From VRUE01 sp963805455 (GTDB taxonomy: Bacteria > Actinomycetota > Thermoleophilia > Solirubrobacterales > 70-9), in assembly GCA_963805455.1 (NCBI GenBank), contig CAWDUJ010000015.1:62001-126000 (forward strand): 64,000 bases of DNA. Direction: 5' to 3'. The notes under the pieces are model-generated. The model saw only the letters and a list, made by a program, of their open reading frames with translations. It did no database searches and was not told the origin of the DNA. Position numbers and translations under genes: made by a program. Positions 15,659 through 23,977 of this stretch are shown piece by piece (position 1 is the first letter of the stretch; each line of letters begins with the position of its first letter).

Positions 15659-18277
15659 ATGAAGGCCCAGGAGATACGCGACACCTACCTCTCGTTCTTC
15701 GCCGAGCGGGGTCACAAGATCGTGCCGTCGGCCTCGCTCGTCCCCTCGGTCCACGACCCCTCGGTGCTGCTGACCACCGCGGGGATGCAGCCGTTCAAGC
15801 CCTACTTCCTGGGCCGCGAGGAGCCGCCGGCGCCGCGCCTCGCCGACGTCCAGAAATGCTTCCGCACGACCGATGTCGAGGAGGTCGGCAAGACCGCCCG
15901 CCACCTCACCTTCTTCGAGATGCTCGGCAACTGGAGCTTCGGCGACTACTTCAAGGCGGAGTCGATCCCGTGGGGGTGGGAGCTATCGACCGAGGGCTTC
16001 GGGATGGACCCCGACCGGATCTGGGCGACGGTATTCGGCGGCGACGAGGAGCTGGGCCTCGGACCCGACGAGGAGGCGATCGAGATCTGGCGCTCGGTCG
16101 GGATGCCCCAGGAGCGGATCGTCCTCCTCGGCCGCGCCGACAACTTCTGGCAGGCGGGCCCGGCCGGCCCCTGCGGCCCCTGCTCGGAGCTCTACCTCGA
16201 CCGCGGCGAGGAGTTCGGCGGCCCCGACGAGCGCCCCGGCGACGACACCGACCGATTCCTCGAGTTCTGGAACCACGTCTTCATGACCTACGACCTCGCC
16301 GAGGACGGCACTGTCACCGAGCTGCCGATGCGAAACATCGACACGGGAATGGGCCTCGACCGGATGGCGGCGATCCTCCAGGACGTCCCCTCGGTATTCG
16401 AGACCGACCTCGTCCGGCCGCTGATCGACCTCGCGGAGGATCTCTCGGGCCGCAGGTACTCGGAGGGCGGCGCGGTCACCCGGGCGATGCGGATCGTCGC
16501 CGACCACTCGCGCGGGGCCGCCTTCCTGATCGCCGACGGGGTCGTCCCCTCGAACGAAGACCGCGGCTACATCCTGCGGCGGATCATGCGTAGGGCGATC
16601 CAGCAGGGCCGCAGCCTCGGCCTCGAGGCGCCGTGGCTGGGCCGCTTCGCCGAGCGGACGATAGAGACGATGGCCGAGGCCTACCCGGAGCTGGCGGCCG
16701 AGCGCGAGACGATCGCCCGCTGGGTCGGCGACGAGGAGGAGAGCTTCGGCCGGACGCTGGAGCGCGGCACCGACCTGCTCGAGCAGCTGGTCGAAGAGGC
16801 GAAGGCGCAGGAGACCTCCTGGATCGACGCCGAAGACGCCTTCAAGCTCCACGACACCTACGGCTTCCCCTTCGACCTGACCAGGGAGCTGCTCGCCGAG
16901 CGCGGGCTCGCGGTCGATGACGGCGGCTTCGAGGAGCTGATGGAGGAGCAGCGCGAGCGGGCCCGGACCGGCGCCGCGACAGCGCACGGGTCCGAGGACC
17001 ACCACGAGCGGGTGATCGCCTTCGCCTCGGAGGCCGACCCGACCCGGTTCGTCGGCTACGAGACGCTGCGGACGACGACTGGGGTGGCGGCCGTCGCCGC
17101 CGAGAACGGCGGGGCGCTGGTCAAGCTCGAGGAGAGCCCGTTCTACGCCGAGGGAGGCGGCCAGGTTGCCGACTCCGGCGTGCTCCGCTGGGACGGGGGA
17201 GAGACGAAGGTCATGGACGTCTACCGCCTCGGTGAGGACCAGGCGCTCGAGGTCGAGGCCGCGATCCCGGAGAGCGGCACCGCGATCGAAGCGCTGGTCG
17301 ACCACGAGACCCGCCACGCGACGATGCGCAACCACACCGCGACCCATCTCCTGCACGCGGCTCTGCGGGAGCGCCTCGGCGACCACGTCCGCCAGGCCGG
17401 CTCCGCCGTGCGCCCCGACAAGCTCCGGTTCGACTTCACCCACGGCAAGGCCCTGGAAGCAGAGGACATCGAGGAGATCGAGGACCGCGTCAACGGCTGG
17501 ATCAAGGCGAGCCGCCCGGTCCGCTGGCTGGAAATGGCGCGCGGCGAGGCCGAAGCGCTCGGCGCGATGGCCCTGTTCGGCGAGAAATACGGGGAGTGGG
17601 TCCGGGTTGTCGAGGTCGACGGCGTCTCCCGCGAGCTCTGCGGCGGGACCCACGTCGCCAACACCGCCGAGATCGGGATCTTCAAAATAGCCTCCGAGGG
17701 TTCGAGTGCGGCGAACGTGCGCCGGATCGAGGCCATCAGCGGCCCGGCGGCGATCGACTGGTTCCGTGAGCGCGAGGACAGCCTGCGCGAGGTCGGCGAG
17801 CTGCTCGGTACGCCGCAGGACCCCCTGGCCGCCGCCCGCCGGGCGGCCGAGCAGCTGCGCGAGGCGGGGGAGGGCGCCAGGCAGGCGGCGAAACAGCAAC
17901 TCGGCGCGGAGGCCGAACGGCTCGCCGCCGAGGCCTCGGACATCGGCGGGCTGGCGGTCCTCGCCGCCCGCGCCCCGATCGCCGACCAGAAGACATTGCT
18001 CGACCTCGCCGGCCGGATCCAGGGAAAGCTCGGGGAGGAGACGGCGATCGTCCTTGGCGGCGCCGATGGCGAGAGGGTCGCGCTCGTCGCGCTCGTCTCC
18101 AAGCCCGCGGTGGCGCGCGGAGTCTCCGCCGCTGACGTCATCGGCGAGGCGGCGCCGGTGGTCGGTGGAGGCGGAGGCGGCCGCGAGGGAATGGCCCAGG
18201 CTGGCGGCCGCGAGCCCGCGAAGCTCGACGACGCGCTGGGCGCGGCCCGAGCGGCGATCGAGCGGGCACTGGGGTAG
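15659..18277 (+). CDS. alaS: Alanyl-tRNA synthetase
   Basis: 872 residues, full length. Class II catalytic core (MKAQEIRDTYLSFFAERGH, TTAGMQPFKPYFLG, FFEMLGNWSFGDYFK), then the editing domain with zinc-site residues in NHTATHLLHAAL and CGGTHVANT, and the C-terminal DHHA1 domain ending in a glycine-rich GGGGGGREGMAQAGG. It charges tRNA-Ala and edits Ser/Gly mischarging. TAGGCT ends 9 nt before the ATG. It heads alaS-ruvX-mltG-aroE with very short gaps. Confidence 0.97.
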   Translation: MKAQEIRDTYLSFFAERGHKIVPSASLVPSVHDPSVLLTTAGMQPFKPYFLGREEPPAPRLADVQKCFRTTDVEEVGKTARHLTFFEMLGNWSFGDYFKAESIPWGWELSTEGFGMDPDRIWATVFGGDEELGLGPDEEAIEIWRSVGMPQERIVLLGRADNFWQAGPAGPCGPCSELYLDRGEEFGGPDERPGDDTDRFLEFWNHVFMTYDLAEDGTVTELPMRNIDTGMGLDRMAAILQDVPSVFETDLVRPLIDLAEDLSGRRYSEGGAVTRAMRIVADHSRGAAFLIADGVVPSNEDRGYILRRIMRRAIQQGRSLGLEAPWLGRFAERTIETMAEAYPELAAERETIARWVGDEEESFGRTLERGTDLLEQLVEEAKAQETSWIDAEDAFKLHDTYGFPFDLTRELLAERGLAVDDGGFEELMEEQRERARTGAATAHGSEDHHERVIAFASEADPTRFVGYETLRTTTGVAAVAAENGGALVKLEESPFYAEGGGQVADSGVLRWDGGETKVMDVYRLGEDQALEVEAAIPESGTAIEALVDHETRHATMRNHTATHLLHAALRERLGDHVRQAGSAVRPDKLRFDFTHGKALEAEDIEEIEDRVNGWIKASRPVRWLEMARGEAEALGAMALFGEKYGEWVRVVEVDGVSRELCGGTHVANTAEIGIFKIASEGSSAANVRRIEAISGPAAIDWFREREDSLREVGELLGTPQDPLAAARRAAEQLREAGEGARQAAKQQLGAEAERLAAEASDIGGLAVLAARAPIADQKTLLDLAGRIQGKLGEETAIVLGGADGERVALVALVSKPAVARGVSAADVIGEAAPVVGGGGGGREGMAQAGGREPAKLDDALGAARAAIERALG

Positions 18278-18279
18278 CC

Positions 18280-18690
18280 ATGCGGGTCCTCGCCCTCGAT
18301 CACGGCACCGCGCGCATCGGCTGCGCCCTCTCGGACCCGAGCGGAACGCTGGCGACGCCGCTGCCGGTGATCGAACCGCCCAACCCACGGGCGGTCGCCG
18401 AGCTCGTCGCCGAGTACGAGGTCGAGCAGGTCGTCGTCGGCCTGCCGCTGCACCTCAACGGCAGCGAGGGGACCCAGGCGGCGCTGACCCGGACATTCTG
18501 CGGCGAACTCGAGGCGATGCTCCAGATCCCGGTCGAGACCTACGACGAGCGGCTGACGACGCGGATGGCGGAGGCGAGCAGGCGCGAGGGCGCAGCAGCC
18601 GCCGCCGACTCCCTTGCCGCCGCCCACCTGCTCCAGGCCTACCTCGCCGCCCAGGAAGCGTCCGCCGGGAACGAGGCCGACCATGAGTGA
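18280..18690 (+). CDS. ruvX: YqgF/RuvX-family putative pre-16S rRNA nuclease
   Basis: 136 residues with an RNase H-like fold. Catalytic acids are in LALDHGTARIGCAL near the N-terminus, the conserved VVVGLPLHLNGSEG, and YDERLTTRMAE. It starts 2 bp after alaS, the usual partner. The family is involved in processing the 16S rRNA 5' end and was earlier described as a Holliday-junction resolvase. The stop lies inside the mltG start region (8-bp overlap). Confidence 0.93.
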   Translation: MRVLALDHGTARIGCALSDPSGTLATPLPVIEPPNPRAVAELVAEYEVEQVVVGLPLHLNGSEGTQAALTRTFCGELEAMLQIPVETYDERLTTRMAEASRREGAAAAADSLAAAHLLQAYLAAQEASAGNEADHE

Positions 18691-19810
18691 CGACCGGCGC
18701 GGCGGGGACCCCTTCGGCCGCGAGGACCCGGGCGCGGCGGAGCGCGAGGCGCGCCGCCTCGAGCGCGAGGCGCGCCGCCGCAAGCGCGAGGAGAAGGAGG
18801 CGAAGAATCGCAAGCCGGATCCGGTCGCGGCGCCGCCGCCGCCGGAGCCGCCTCCTCCTCCGCGGACGGCAGAGGAGGAGTTCTGGGATGAGGAGCCCGC
18901 CGCAGCCACTCCGGAGCCGGAGCAGGGGCCATCGCCACCACCTCCGCCGACCGGGCCGAAACGCCCGCGCCGCTCGCCCTGGGGCCTGATCCTGGCGGCG
19001 ATCGCGGTGCTGGCGGCGATCGGGCTCGCGGTCGTCGCCTACGCCTACCTGTCCCGCGACGAACCGCCGCCACCGGAACCGGTGCGGACGATCACGGCGA
19101 CGATCCCCGAGGGCTACAGCCGCTCCCAGACCGCGCAGCTTGCCCGCGAACTGAAGCTGCGCGGGGACTACGAGAAGGCGACGATCGACTCGCCCCACCT
19201 CGACCCGGCCGAATACGGCGGCAAGGACGCCAAAAACCTCGAGGGATTTCTCTTCCCTGACACCTTCGAACTCGACGTCCATGCGCCGGTCGGCGACCTC
19301 GTCCGCGATCAACTGCAGGACTTCAAGCGACGCGTCGCGGGCGTCGATATGTCCTATGCGAAGGCGAAAAACCTGACCGTCTACGACGTGGTGACGATCG
19401 CTTCGATGGTCGAGGAGGAGGCACAATTGGACAGCGAGCGGAAGCTGATCTCGGCGGTGATCTACAACCGGCTTCGCGACGGGATCCCGCTCGGGATCGA
19501 CGCCACGACCCGGTTCGCGAACGACAACTACACCGAGCCGCTTACTGAATCCGAACTCGCCTCCGACTCGCCCTACAACACCCGCGTCAACCCGGGGCTG
19601 CCGCCGGGCCCGATCTCGAGCCCCGGCCTCGCCTCGATCGAAGCGGCGGCTCACCCGGCCAAGGTCAACTACCTCTTCTACGTCGTCAAGCCGGGGACCT
19701 GCGGGGAACATTCCTTCTCATCGACCGATGCCGAATTCGAAGCCGACGTCGCCCGCTACAACGAAGCTCGTGAAGCGGCCGGCGGCAAGTCTCCGGACAG
19801 CTGCGGGTGA
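18683..19810 (+). CDS. mltG: Endolytic murein transglycosylase MltG
   Basis: 375 residues. A long charged, Pro-rich cytoplasmic arm (residues 1-98), one membrane helix (about 100-123, GLILAAIAVLAAIGLAVVAY), then the extracellular YceG domain with FLFPDTFEL, the catalytic glutamate within IASMVEEEAQL (near residue 245), VIYNRLRDGIPLGIDAT and NPGLPPGPISSPGLAS. It cleaves nascent glycan strands at the membrane. The ATG was chosen at the overlap with ruvX; the frame is open further upstream. Confidence 0.95.
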   Translation: MSDDRRGGDPFGREDPGAAEREARRLEREARRRKREEKEAKNRKPDPVAAPPPPEPPPPPRTAEEEFWDEEPAAATPEPEQGPSPPPPPTGPKRPRRSPWGLILAAIAVLAAIGLAVVAYAYLSRDEPPPPEPVRTITATIPEGYSRSQTAQLARELKLRGDYEKATIDSPHLDPAEYGGKDAKNLEGFLFPDTFELDVHAPVGDLVRDQLQDFKRRVAGVDMSYAKAKNLTVYDVVTIASMVEEEAQLDSERKLISAVIYNRLRDGIPLGIDATTRFANDNYTEPLTESELASDSPYNTRVNPGLPPGPISSPGLASIEAAAHPAKVNYLFYVVKPGTCGEHSFSSTDAEFEADVARYNEAREAAGGKSPDSCG

Positions 19811-19817
19811 TCGGGCG

Positions 19818-20609
19818 ATGGCCCGCCTAGCCGTCCTCGGCAACCCGGTGGCCCATTCGCGCTCGCCGGCGATGCACGCCGCCGCGCTCGCCGAGCTCGG
19901 GCTCTCCGCCGAGTGGACATACGAGGCGATCGACGTCGCCCCCGACGAGTTCGAGGCGCTGGTCCGCAGAATGGCCGAGCAGGGCTTCGCCGGCGCCAAT
20001 GTCACCGTACCCCACAAGGGCGCGGCGCTGACGGTGGCCGACAACCCCTCCGAGACCGCGCGCGAGATCGGCGCCGCCAACCTTCTGAGCTTCGTCGACG
20101 GTGAGGTCAACGCCGACAACACCGACGCACCGGGACTGCTCGACGCCCTGCCGGAGCCTCCCGCCGGGCTCCGGGCCCTGGTCCTCGGGGCCGGCGGCGC
20201 CGCCCGCGCCGTGGTCTGGGCGCTGGGCCGGGAGGGGGCCGAGGTCGAGGTCTGGAACCGGACCGAGCTCCGCTCGGCGAACCTCTGTGCCGAGCTCGGG
20301 GGCCGGCCGGTCGCCGAGCCCGACCAGGGCGACTACGCGCTGATCGTCAACGCGACGGCGGTCGGGCTCCACGGCGAGCGTCCCTTCGAGGAGCTGCCGC
20401 TCCGCGCCGACGGCTTCGCCGCGGGCCAGACCGTCGTCGACATGGTCTACGGCGAAGGGCCCACCGAACTGCTCGAGGCGGCCGCCGAGGGCGGGGCGAC
20501 CGTCGTCGACGGGATCGAGGTCCTCGTCAGCCAGGGAGTCCACTCGCTGCGGCTCTGGACCGGCCTCGAGCCCTCGGCAGAGGCGATGCGGGCCGCCGCC
20601 CGCGGCTGA
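19818..20609 (+). CDS. aroE: Shikimate dehydrogenase
   Basis: 263 residues. It reduces 3-dehydroshikimate to shikimate with NADPH. Motifs: substrate loop LGNPVAHSRSPAMHAAAL, catalytic Lys in NVTVPHKGAAL, Asp in NADNTDAPGL, and the NADP-binding VLGAGGAARAVVWAL. The ATG starts 7 bp after mltG. It begins the run of shikimate genes aroE-aroC-aroK/B-aroQ; only the DAHP synthase and EPSP synthase steps are missing from the window. Confidence 0.96.
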   Translation: MARLAVLGNPVAHSRSPAMHAAALAELGLSAEWTYEAIDVAPDEFEALVRRMAEQGFAGANVTVPHKGAALTVADNPSETAREIGAANLLSFVDGEVNADNTDAPGLLDALPEPPAGLRALVLGAGGAARAVVWALGREGAEVEVWNRTELRSANLCAELGGRPVAEPDQGDYALIVNATAVGLHGERPFEELPLRADGFAAGQTVVDMVYGEGPTELLEAAAEGGATVVDGIEVLVSQGVHSLRLWTGLEPSAEAMRAAARG

Positions 20610-20627
20610 TCGCGCGCCTCCCGCCTA

Positions 20628-20633
20628 TAGCCT
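20628..20633 (+). promoter_or_regulatory. -10 box before mini-cistron copy 2
   Basis: TAGCCT (within TATAGCCT) ends 7 nt before the ATG of the mini-cistron preceding aroC, placing a transcription start at or beside that ATG. The mini-ORF would therefore be the first, leaderless cistron of the aroC message. Confidence 0.5.
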
Positions 20634-20640
20634 TGGAGCG

Positions 20641-20712
20641 ATGAGTGCGGAGCGAGCAAGCATGCATATCTGGTATTTCGCGCCGCGAACGAAGCACGAG
20701 ACATTGAGATGA
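20641..20712 (+). repeat. Mini-cistron repeat, copy 2 (23-codon ORF before aroC)
   Basis: Intact copy: ATG start, peptide MSAERASMHIWYFAPR followed by TKHETLR, TGA stop overlapping the aroC ATG (ATGA). GGAG lies 4-7 nt before the ATG. Differences from copy 1 are mostly conservative or synonymous, for example Phe to Tyr. The internal hairpin here is TTCGC-GCC-GCGAA. Confidence 0.85.
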
Positions 20713-21875
20713 CCGTATTCCGCTTCACGACCGCCGGCGAGTCGCACGGGCCAGGGCTCGTGGCGATCGTCGAGGGCATCCCGGCCGGGCTCGAGCTCGA
20801 CCGCGAGGCACTCGACCGCGACATGGCCCGGCGCCAACTCGGCCACGGGCGCGGCGGCCGGATGAAGATCGAGACCGACACCGTCGACGTCCGCTCCGGC
20901 CTCCGCCACGGACGGACCCTCGGCAGCCCGATCGCGGTCCTCGTCGCCAATCGCGACTACGCGAATTGGGAGGAGCGGATGAACCCCTGGCCGGTCGAGG
21001 CCGAGGTCGACCAGGTCCATCTGCCCCGGCCCGGCCACGCCGACCTCGTCGGCGCCCAGAAATACGGCCACGACGACATCCGCAATGTGCTCGAGCGGGC
21101 GAGCGCTCGCGAGACCGCGGCGAGGGTCGCCGCCGGCTCGATCGCCCGCGGCTTTCTCGCCGCGCTCGGGGTCAGCGTCCATAGCCATGTCACCCAGATC
21201 GCCTCAATCCACGCAGCACCGCGCGAGGACCTGACGCCGGGGGACTTCGCCGCGGTAGACGAGGACCCGGTCCGCTGTCTCGACCCCGAGGCAAGCGCGG
21301 CGATGGTCGAGGAGATCAACCGCCTGCGGAAGGCAAACGAGAGCCTCGGGGGAACCTTCGAGGTGCGCGCGTTCGGTCTCGTACCCGGCCTCGGATCGCA
21401 CATCTCCTGGGAAGACCGCCTCGACGGGCGGCTCGCCGGAGCCGTCGCCTCGATCCAGTCGATCAAGGGCGTCGCGATCGGGGAGGCGTGGGACGTTGCC
21501 GGACGGCCCGGGTCGGAGGCGCACGACGAGATCTTCTGGTCGGAGGACCGTGGCTACCACCGCGAGACCAACCACGCGGGCGGCCTCGAGGGCGGGATGA
21601 CCAACGGCCAGCCGCTCTCGGTCCGAGCGGCGATCAAGCCGATCTCGACACTGACCAAGCCGCTGCGCTCGGTCGACACCGATACGAAGGAGCCGGCCCA
21701 GGCGCTCCGCGAGCGGACCGACTCGACCGTGGTGCCGGCCGCGGCCGTCGTCGCCGAGGCGATGGTCTGCCTGACCCTCGCCCGCTGCTACCGCGAGAAG
21801 TTCGGCGGCGACCACATCGACGACGTCCTCGCCGCGCTCGACGCCTACACATCGCGGATAGATTGGCGCGGCTGA
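20709..21875 (+). CDS. aroC: Chorismate synthase
   Basis: 388 residues, FMN-dependent, converting EPSP to chorismate in the cytoplasm. Signatures: GESHGPGLVAIVEGIPAGL at the N-terminus, RRQLGHGRGGRMKIE, RPGHADLVGAQKYG, HAGGLEGGMTNGQPL and the ending ALDAYTSRI. The ATG overlaps the mini-cistron stop by 4 bp and has no strong ribosome site of its own. Confidence 0.97.
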   Translation: MTVFRFTTAGESHGPGLVAIVEGIPAGLELDREALDRDMARRQLGHGRGGRMKIETDTVDVRSGLRHGRTLGSPIAVLVANRDYANWEERMNPWPVEAEVDQVHLPRPGHADLVGAQKYGHDDIRNVLERASARETAARVAAGSIARGFLAALGVSVHSHVTQIASIHAAPREDLTPGDFAAVDEDPVRCLDPEASAAMVEEINRLRKANESLGGTFEVRAFGLVPGLGSHISWEDRLDGRLAGAVASIQSIKGVAIGEAWDVAGRPGSEAHDEIFWSEDRGYHRETNHAGGLEGGMTNGQPLSVRAAIKPISTLTKPLRSVDTDTKEPAQALRERTDSTVVPAAAVVAEAMVCLTLARCYREKFGGDHIDDVLAALDAYTSRIDWRG

Positions 21876-21932
21876 TGGAGACCGCGCCACCCCCGGACGC
21901 TGGAGCGCGGGCGCGCCAATTGGCCAGGTGCG

Positions 21933-23525
21933 ATGAGCGCGTCCGCGGGTGAGCAGAGCAGGCGGCCGGAGGATTCTGGGGCGGCCAGGGGTGCCGTGAA
22001 ACCGGCAATAGTCTTCGTGGGGTTCATGGGGGCGGGGAAGTCGCAGGCCCTCAAGGCGGCGGCCGCGGGCGGGCTCGAGGCGACCGAGACCGACGAGCTG
22101 CTCGAGCGCGAGCTCGGCTCCTCGATCTCGGAGTTCTTCGAGAGCGACGGCGAGGCGGCCTTCAGGGAGCGCGAGGCCGAGATCGTCGGCTCACTGCTCG
22201 AGAGCGCCGACGGCGGCGCGATCGCGCTCGGCGGCGGCAGCGTCCTCTCCGAGCGGGTCCGCGACGCACTCGACCGCCACACCGTCGTCTGGCTGCCGGT
22301 CGGTGCCGAGGATGCTTGGCGGCGGGCCTCCGGCGGCAATCGCCCCCTGGCCCGCGACGAGGCCGAGTTCAGCCTGCTTCACGCCGAGCGCCTGCCGCTC
22401 TACGAGGAGCTTGCCGACGCGGTGATCCTCTCGACGACGCCGCGGGGGACCGCGGCGGCGATTCCCGCGGTCGCGGCCCTGGCCGAACTCCCGGCCGGGA
22501 CGAGGCTGATCTGGGCCGAAAGCTCCTCCGGTGCCTACCCGATCTACATCGGGCAGGGTCTGCTCGAGTCCGGCTGGTGGCCGCAGCCCGGCCGGCGCTT
22601 CTGCGTCACCGACTCGGTCGTCGGCCCGCTCTATGCCGACCGGCTCGAGCCGCTCGCCGCCCGGATCGAGGTCGACCCCGGCGAGGGCGCGAAGACGCTG
22701 GCCGGAGCCGAGGCGGTGCTGCGCGAGCTGGCCCGCGTCGGGATGACGCGGGAGGACCACCTCGTCGCCCTCGGCGGCGGCGTGGTCGGTGACCTGGCCG
22801 GATTCTGCGCCCACACCTACCAGCGCGGGGTGCCCGTGGTCCAGGTGCCGACGACCCTCGTCGCCCAGGTCGACTCCGCCTACGGCGGCAAGACCGGTGT
22901 CGACCTCCCCGAGGGCAAGAACTACGCCGGCGCCTACCATCTGCCGGCGGCCGTGTTTGCCGAGACCGGAACCCTGGCGAGCCTGCCGGCGGAGGAGCTG
23001 GCCGCCGGCTTCGTCGAGGCCCTCAAGACCGGGCTGCTGGCTGGGGGGCGGCTCTGGGAGCGGGTCCGCGCGATCGAGTCGATCGACCCCGCCGCGCTCG
23101 ACGACGTTGTCTTCGACTGCGCCCGTTTCAAGTGCGAGGTCGTCGCCACTGACGAGCGCGACGCCGGCCTCCGCGCCGCGCTCAACCTCGGCCACACCGT
23201 GGGGCACGCGATCGAGGCGGCGAACGGCTACTCGCGCTACCGACACGGCGAGGCGATCGGCCTCGGCCTGCTGGCGGCCCTCCGCCTCTCGGACGCCGCC
23301 GAGCTCCGCGACGAGATCGAGACGATTCTCGCCCAGCATGGCCTCCCGGTCGCCCTCGCGCCGGAGATCGAGGTCGACGCGGTCCTCGAGGCGCTCGGGC
23401 GCGACAAGAAGCGGACCGCCGAGGGCGTCGCCTTCGTGCTGCTCTCGGAGCCCGGCAAACCGAGGGTCGGGGAGCTCCTCGATCAGGCTAGGGTGCGGGC
23501 GGCCGTGGAGGAATTACTCGCATGA
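21933..23525 (+). CDS. aroK-aroB: Fused shikimate kinase / 3-dehydroquinate synthase
   Basis: 530 residues carrying two shikimate-pathway enzymes. Residues about 24-180 are shikimate kinase (P-loop GFMGAGKS at 30-37, TDELLERELGSSISEFFE, ALGGGSVLSE, GGNRPLA). Residues about 187-530 are 3-dehydroquinate synthase (ALGGGVVGDLAGFCAHTYQ, VPTTLVAQVDSAYGGKTG, zinc ligands in the regions of EALKTGLL and NLGHTVGHAIE). The reading frame is continuous with no stop at the junction. The stop overlaps the aroQ start (ATGA). A 57-bp gap separates it from aroC. Confidence 0.96.
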   Translation: MSASAGEQSRRPEDSGAARGAVKPAIVFVGFMGAGKSQALKAAAAGGLEATETDELLERELGSSISEFFESDGEAAFREREAEIVGSLLESADGGAIALGGGSVLSERVRDALDRHTVVWLPVGAEDAWRRASGGNRPLARDEAEFSLLHAERLPLYEELADAVILSTTPRGTAAAIPAVAALAELPAGTRLIWAESSSGAYPIYIGQGLLESGWWPQPGRRFCVTDSVVGPLYADRLEPLAARIEVDPGEGAKTLAGAEAVLRELARVGMTREDHLVALGGGVVGDLAGFCAHTYQRGVPVVQVPTTLVAQVDSAYGGKTGVDLPEGKNYAGAYHLPAAVFAETGTLASLPAEELAAGFVEALKTGLLAGGRLWERVRAIESIDPAALDDVVFDCARFKCEVVATDERDAGLRAALNLGHTVGHAIEAANGYSRYRHGEAIGLGLLAALRLSDAAELRDEIETILAQHGLPVALAPEIEVDAVLEALGRDKKRTAEGVAFVLLSEPGKPRVGELLDQARVRAAVEELLA

Positions 23526-23977
23526 CGGGCGCTCACAACCGCGTCGCCATCCTGCACGGGGTCAACTTCGACATCCTCGACCGTCGCGACCCCGAGATCT
23601 ACGGCGGCCTCTCGCTCGACGACCTGGAGAGGAAAATCGGCGCCTGGGCGCACGAGCTGGACCTCGAGCCGACCTTCTTCCAGACCAACGCCGAGGGAGA
23701 GTTCGTCGAGTACCTGCACCGGCTCCCGGACCTGAGCGACGCGGTCGTGATCAACGCCGGCGCCTGGACCCACTACAGCCGCGCGATCGCCGACGCCCTC
23801 GAGGTCGCCCGGATGCCGGCGGTCGAGGTCCACCTCTCCGATGTCGAGTCCCGCGACGACTGGCGGCGGATCTCGGTCTTCGACGGCCTCGTCCTCGAGA
23901 AGATCTCGGGCAAGGGGGCGGACGGCTACCGCGACGCGCTCGCCGCCGTCGTGCGCGCCCTGGGCGATCGGAATTGA
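23522..23977 (+). CDS. aroQ: 3-dehydroquinate dehydratase, type II
   Basis: 151 residues; a dodecameric type II dehydroquinase by family. Motifs: ILHGVNFDILDRRDPEIYG with the catalytic Tyr, FFQTNAEGEFVEYL, VVINAGAWTHYS and VEVHLSDVESRD. Phe-Asp (NFDILD) replaces the more usual Asn-Leu pair near the start, a mild variation. It overlaps aroB upstream and the peptidase downstream by 4 bp each. Confidence 0.95.
   Translation: MTGAHNRVAILHGVNFDILDRRDPEIYGGLSLDDLERKIGAWAHELDLEPTFFQTNAEGEFVEYLHRLPDLSDAVVINAGAWTHYSRAIADALEVARMPAVEVHLSDVESRDDWRRISVFDGLVLEKISGKGADGYRDALAAVVRALGDRN

Noticed and set aside
15983..18388. Very long minus-strand open frame opposite alaS and ruvX
   Set aside because: Long antisense frames are common in GC-rich genes; the translation is low-complexity and alaS is certain on the plus strand.
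21875..21952. A 25-codon ORF starting at the aroC stop and running into aroK-aroB, at first glance another mini-cistron
   Set aside because: It shares no sequence with the repeat family and its stop does not overlap the next start codon.
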